This document shows positions 6,159-7,168 of a stretch of DNA of 7,168 nucleotides, piece after piece (position 1 is the stretch's first letter; each line of letters begins with the position of its first letter). Source of the stretch: an uncultured Lachnospiraceae bacterium (GTDB taxonomy: Bacteria; Bacillota; Clostridia; Lachnospirales; Lachnospiraceae); NCBI GenBank assembly GCA_937915975.1, contig CALGGL010000139.1, forward strand, positions 1-7,168, in the 5' to 3' direction. Under the pieces are notes generated by a model. It did not search any database. It was not told the DNA's origin and saw only the letters and a program-made list of their open reading frames with translations. The translations under genes and the position numbers were made by a program.

Positions 6159-7001
6159 TTATAAAATTTTCGTCATATGGCGATTTACATGACAACACAT
6201 ATTTACCGCAACAGGAAGTCCTGCTATATGTGTCGCATAAGTTTCTATGTTAAGGGCAAGTGCGGTGGTCCTTCCTCCAAGACCTCCCGGACCTATACCC
6301 GTTTTATTTATTTCCTCAAGCAATTCCTCTTCAAGCTTTGCTATATGCGGAAGCGGTGAATGTGAATCCGCCTTTCTTGTAAGGGCCTTTTTTGCCATCT
6401 TGGCTGCAAGCTCGAAGTCTCCTCCTATGCCTACGCCAACCACAACCGGCGGGCAGGAGTTAGGACCTGCCTCCATAACCGCGGATATGACAGCCTGTTT
6501 AACACCCTCTATGCCATCAGCCGGCTTAAGCATATATACCTTGCTCATATTCTCGCTTCCAAAACCCTTTGGTGCAATTGTTATCTCCAGATTATCTCCC
6601 GGTACTATATCATAATGTATGATAGCCGGAGTGTTATCCTTGGTGTTAACACGTAAAAGCGGATCTCCCACAACGGATTTTCTAAGATAACCTTCCGTAT
6701 ATCCCTGCCTTACTCCTTCATTTATGGCATCCGTAAGACTTCCGCCTTCTATATGTACCTCCTGACCCACATTTACAAAAAAAACAGCCATACCGGTATC
6801 CTGACATATAGGAATTTTATCCTCCTTTGCAATCTCAAGATTATCCATAAGCTGTCCGAGAATCTTTTTTCCAAGCTTGCCGTCTTCCTTATCTGCAGCC
6901 TCCTTAAGTGCACATTCCATATCTTCCGCCAGATATAGATTGGCACTTATACACATTTCCTTAACAACAGCTGTAATTTCACAAACATTTATCTCTTTCA
7001 T
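6159..7001 (-). CDS. Fe-S fumarate hydratase (class I) alpha subunit, or L-tartrate dehydratase alpha
   Basis: This is the [4Fe-4S]-carrying alpha subunit of the two-part class I fumarase family (FumA/TtdA type), which hydrates fumarate to (S)-malate in the cytosol together with the beta subunit. With the chosen start it has 280 residues, the usual length. The three cluster cysteines are visible: Cys66 in PICQDTG, Cys183 in NSCPP, and Cys270 in NMCCHVNRH (Cys269 precedes it). Other family stretches are GSENMSK (148-154), VGVGIGGDFE (188-197) and TGIGPGGLGGRTTAL (234-248). The ATG at 7001 is chosen over the upstream ATG at 7037 because AAGAGGA (7009-7015) precedes it by 7 bases and the promoter at 7040-7067 would start transcription near 7033, inside the longer reading. 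The beta partner is at 1523-2140, separated by two membrane-protein genes. Fumarase versus tartrate dehydratase cannot be settled from sequence alone. Confidence 0.95.
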   Translation of the reverse strand: MKEINVCEITAVVKEMCISANLYLAEDMECALKEAADKEDGKLGKKILGQLMDNLEIAKEDKIPICQDTGMAVFFVNVGQEVHIEGGSLTDAINEGVRQGYTEGYLRKSVVGDPLLRVNTKDNTPAIIHYDIVPGDNLEITIAPKGFGSENMSKVYMLKPADGIEGVKQAVISAVMEAGPNSCPPVVVGVGIGGDFELAAKMAKKALTRKADSHSPLPHIAKLEEELLEEINKTGIGPGGLGGRTTALALNIETYATHIAGLPVAVNMCCHVNRHMTKIL

Positions 7002-7008
7002 CCGAACA

Positions 7009-7015
7009 TCCTCTT
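7009..7015 (-). promoter_or_regulatory. Ribosome binding site deciding the fumarase alpha start
   Basis: AAGAGGA on the minus strand ends 7 bases before the ATG at 7001. The upstream ATG at 7037 lies next to the -10 box and upstream of the predicted transcription start, so it cannot be used from this promoter. Confidence 0.8.
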
Positions 7016-7039
7016 GCGTTATATTTAACTCATACAACC

Positions 7040-7067
7040 ATTATATCATCTTTCATACTACTGTCAA
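7040..7067 (-). promoter_or_regulatory. Sigma-A promoter of the fumarase alpha gene
   Basis: On the minus strand, perfect -35 TTGACA (7062-7067) and -10 TATAAT (7040-7045) boxes are separated by 16 bases. Predicted start near 7033 gives a short leader of about 30 bases. The block GATAA-2-AGAAGTTTT-2 lies directly upstream of the -35 box (to 7085), as at the tRNA operon promoter. Confidence 0.85.
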
Positions 7068-7168
7068 AGAAAACTTCTGTTTATCGCAGTATGGTGTGAA
7101 CGAGGATACTGTTAATATAACTTCTCGCGTAAATACTGTAACATATAAAAAGAATGGATAGGGCTTAT
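7068..7168. other. Upstream regulatory region with no recognised gene
   Basis: No coding region is supported here. It contains the AGAAGTTTT element (7070-7078), a second copy of CGAGAAGTT (7119-7127) on the minus strand, and three atactg or cagtat hexamers (7087-7092, 7106-7111, 7133-7138), the first two as an inverted pair. These could be operator sites for the fumarase gene or for a gene beyond the right edge. Confidence 0.4.

Noticed and set aside
7002..7037. Upstream ATG at 7037 extending the fumarase alpha protein by 12 residues
   Set aside because: It lies at the -10 box, upstream of the predicted transcription start, and has no ribosome site; the ATG at 7001 has a good one and gives the usual N-terminus.

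Overview
The window looks like chromosome from a low-GC Firmicute. A Lachnospiraceae or related Clostridia host is my inference from AT-rich codon use, tRNA genes without an encoded CCA end, a two-subunit Fe-S fumarase, a dCACHE chemoreceptor and a DUF4153-type membrane protein. No marker gene fixes the genus.

Left part (1-790): the 3' end of a tyrosine recombinase gene on the + strand, visibly richer in G+C than the genes on the right. It probably marks the edge of an integrated element lying to the left. Just after its stop is a 21-base near-copy of the D-loop-to-anticodon segment of the tRNA-Cys gene 190 bases away, set inside a short inverted repeat, so it is a candidate attachment site. 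An intrinsic terminator follows and serves the tRNA operon coming from the other direction.

Middle part (792-1456): a minus-strand tRNA operon transcribed Ser(GCU), decayed tRNA, Asn(GUU), Glu(UUC), Cys(GCA). It has a near-consensus sigma-A promoter at 1381-1409 and a likely second promoter at 989-1017 ahead of Glu-Cys.

Right part (1523-7037): four minus-strand genes in transcription order: Fe-S fumarase alpha subunit, methyl-accepting chemotaxis protein, DUF4153-like polytopic membrane protein, fumarase beta subunit. Alpha and beta must assemble to make one active site and are normally adjacent, but here two membrane-protein genes separate them. A strong promoter at 7040-7067 precedes the alpha gene. 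No strong independent promoter was seen inside the cluster, so the four may be co-transcribed, with RNA hairpins between genes perhaps adjusting the balance.

The most unexpected signal is a shared promoter architecture. The tRNA operon promoter and the fumarase promoter, about 5.6 kb apart, carry the same block, GATAA-2-AGAAGTTTT-2-TTGACA, with 20 of 24 positions identical, and each has a further CGAGAAGTT copy upstream. This suggests a common upstream element or regulator linking tRNA supply and fumarase expression.
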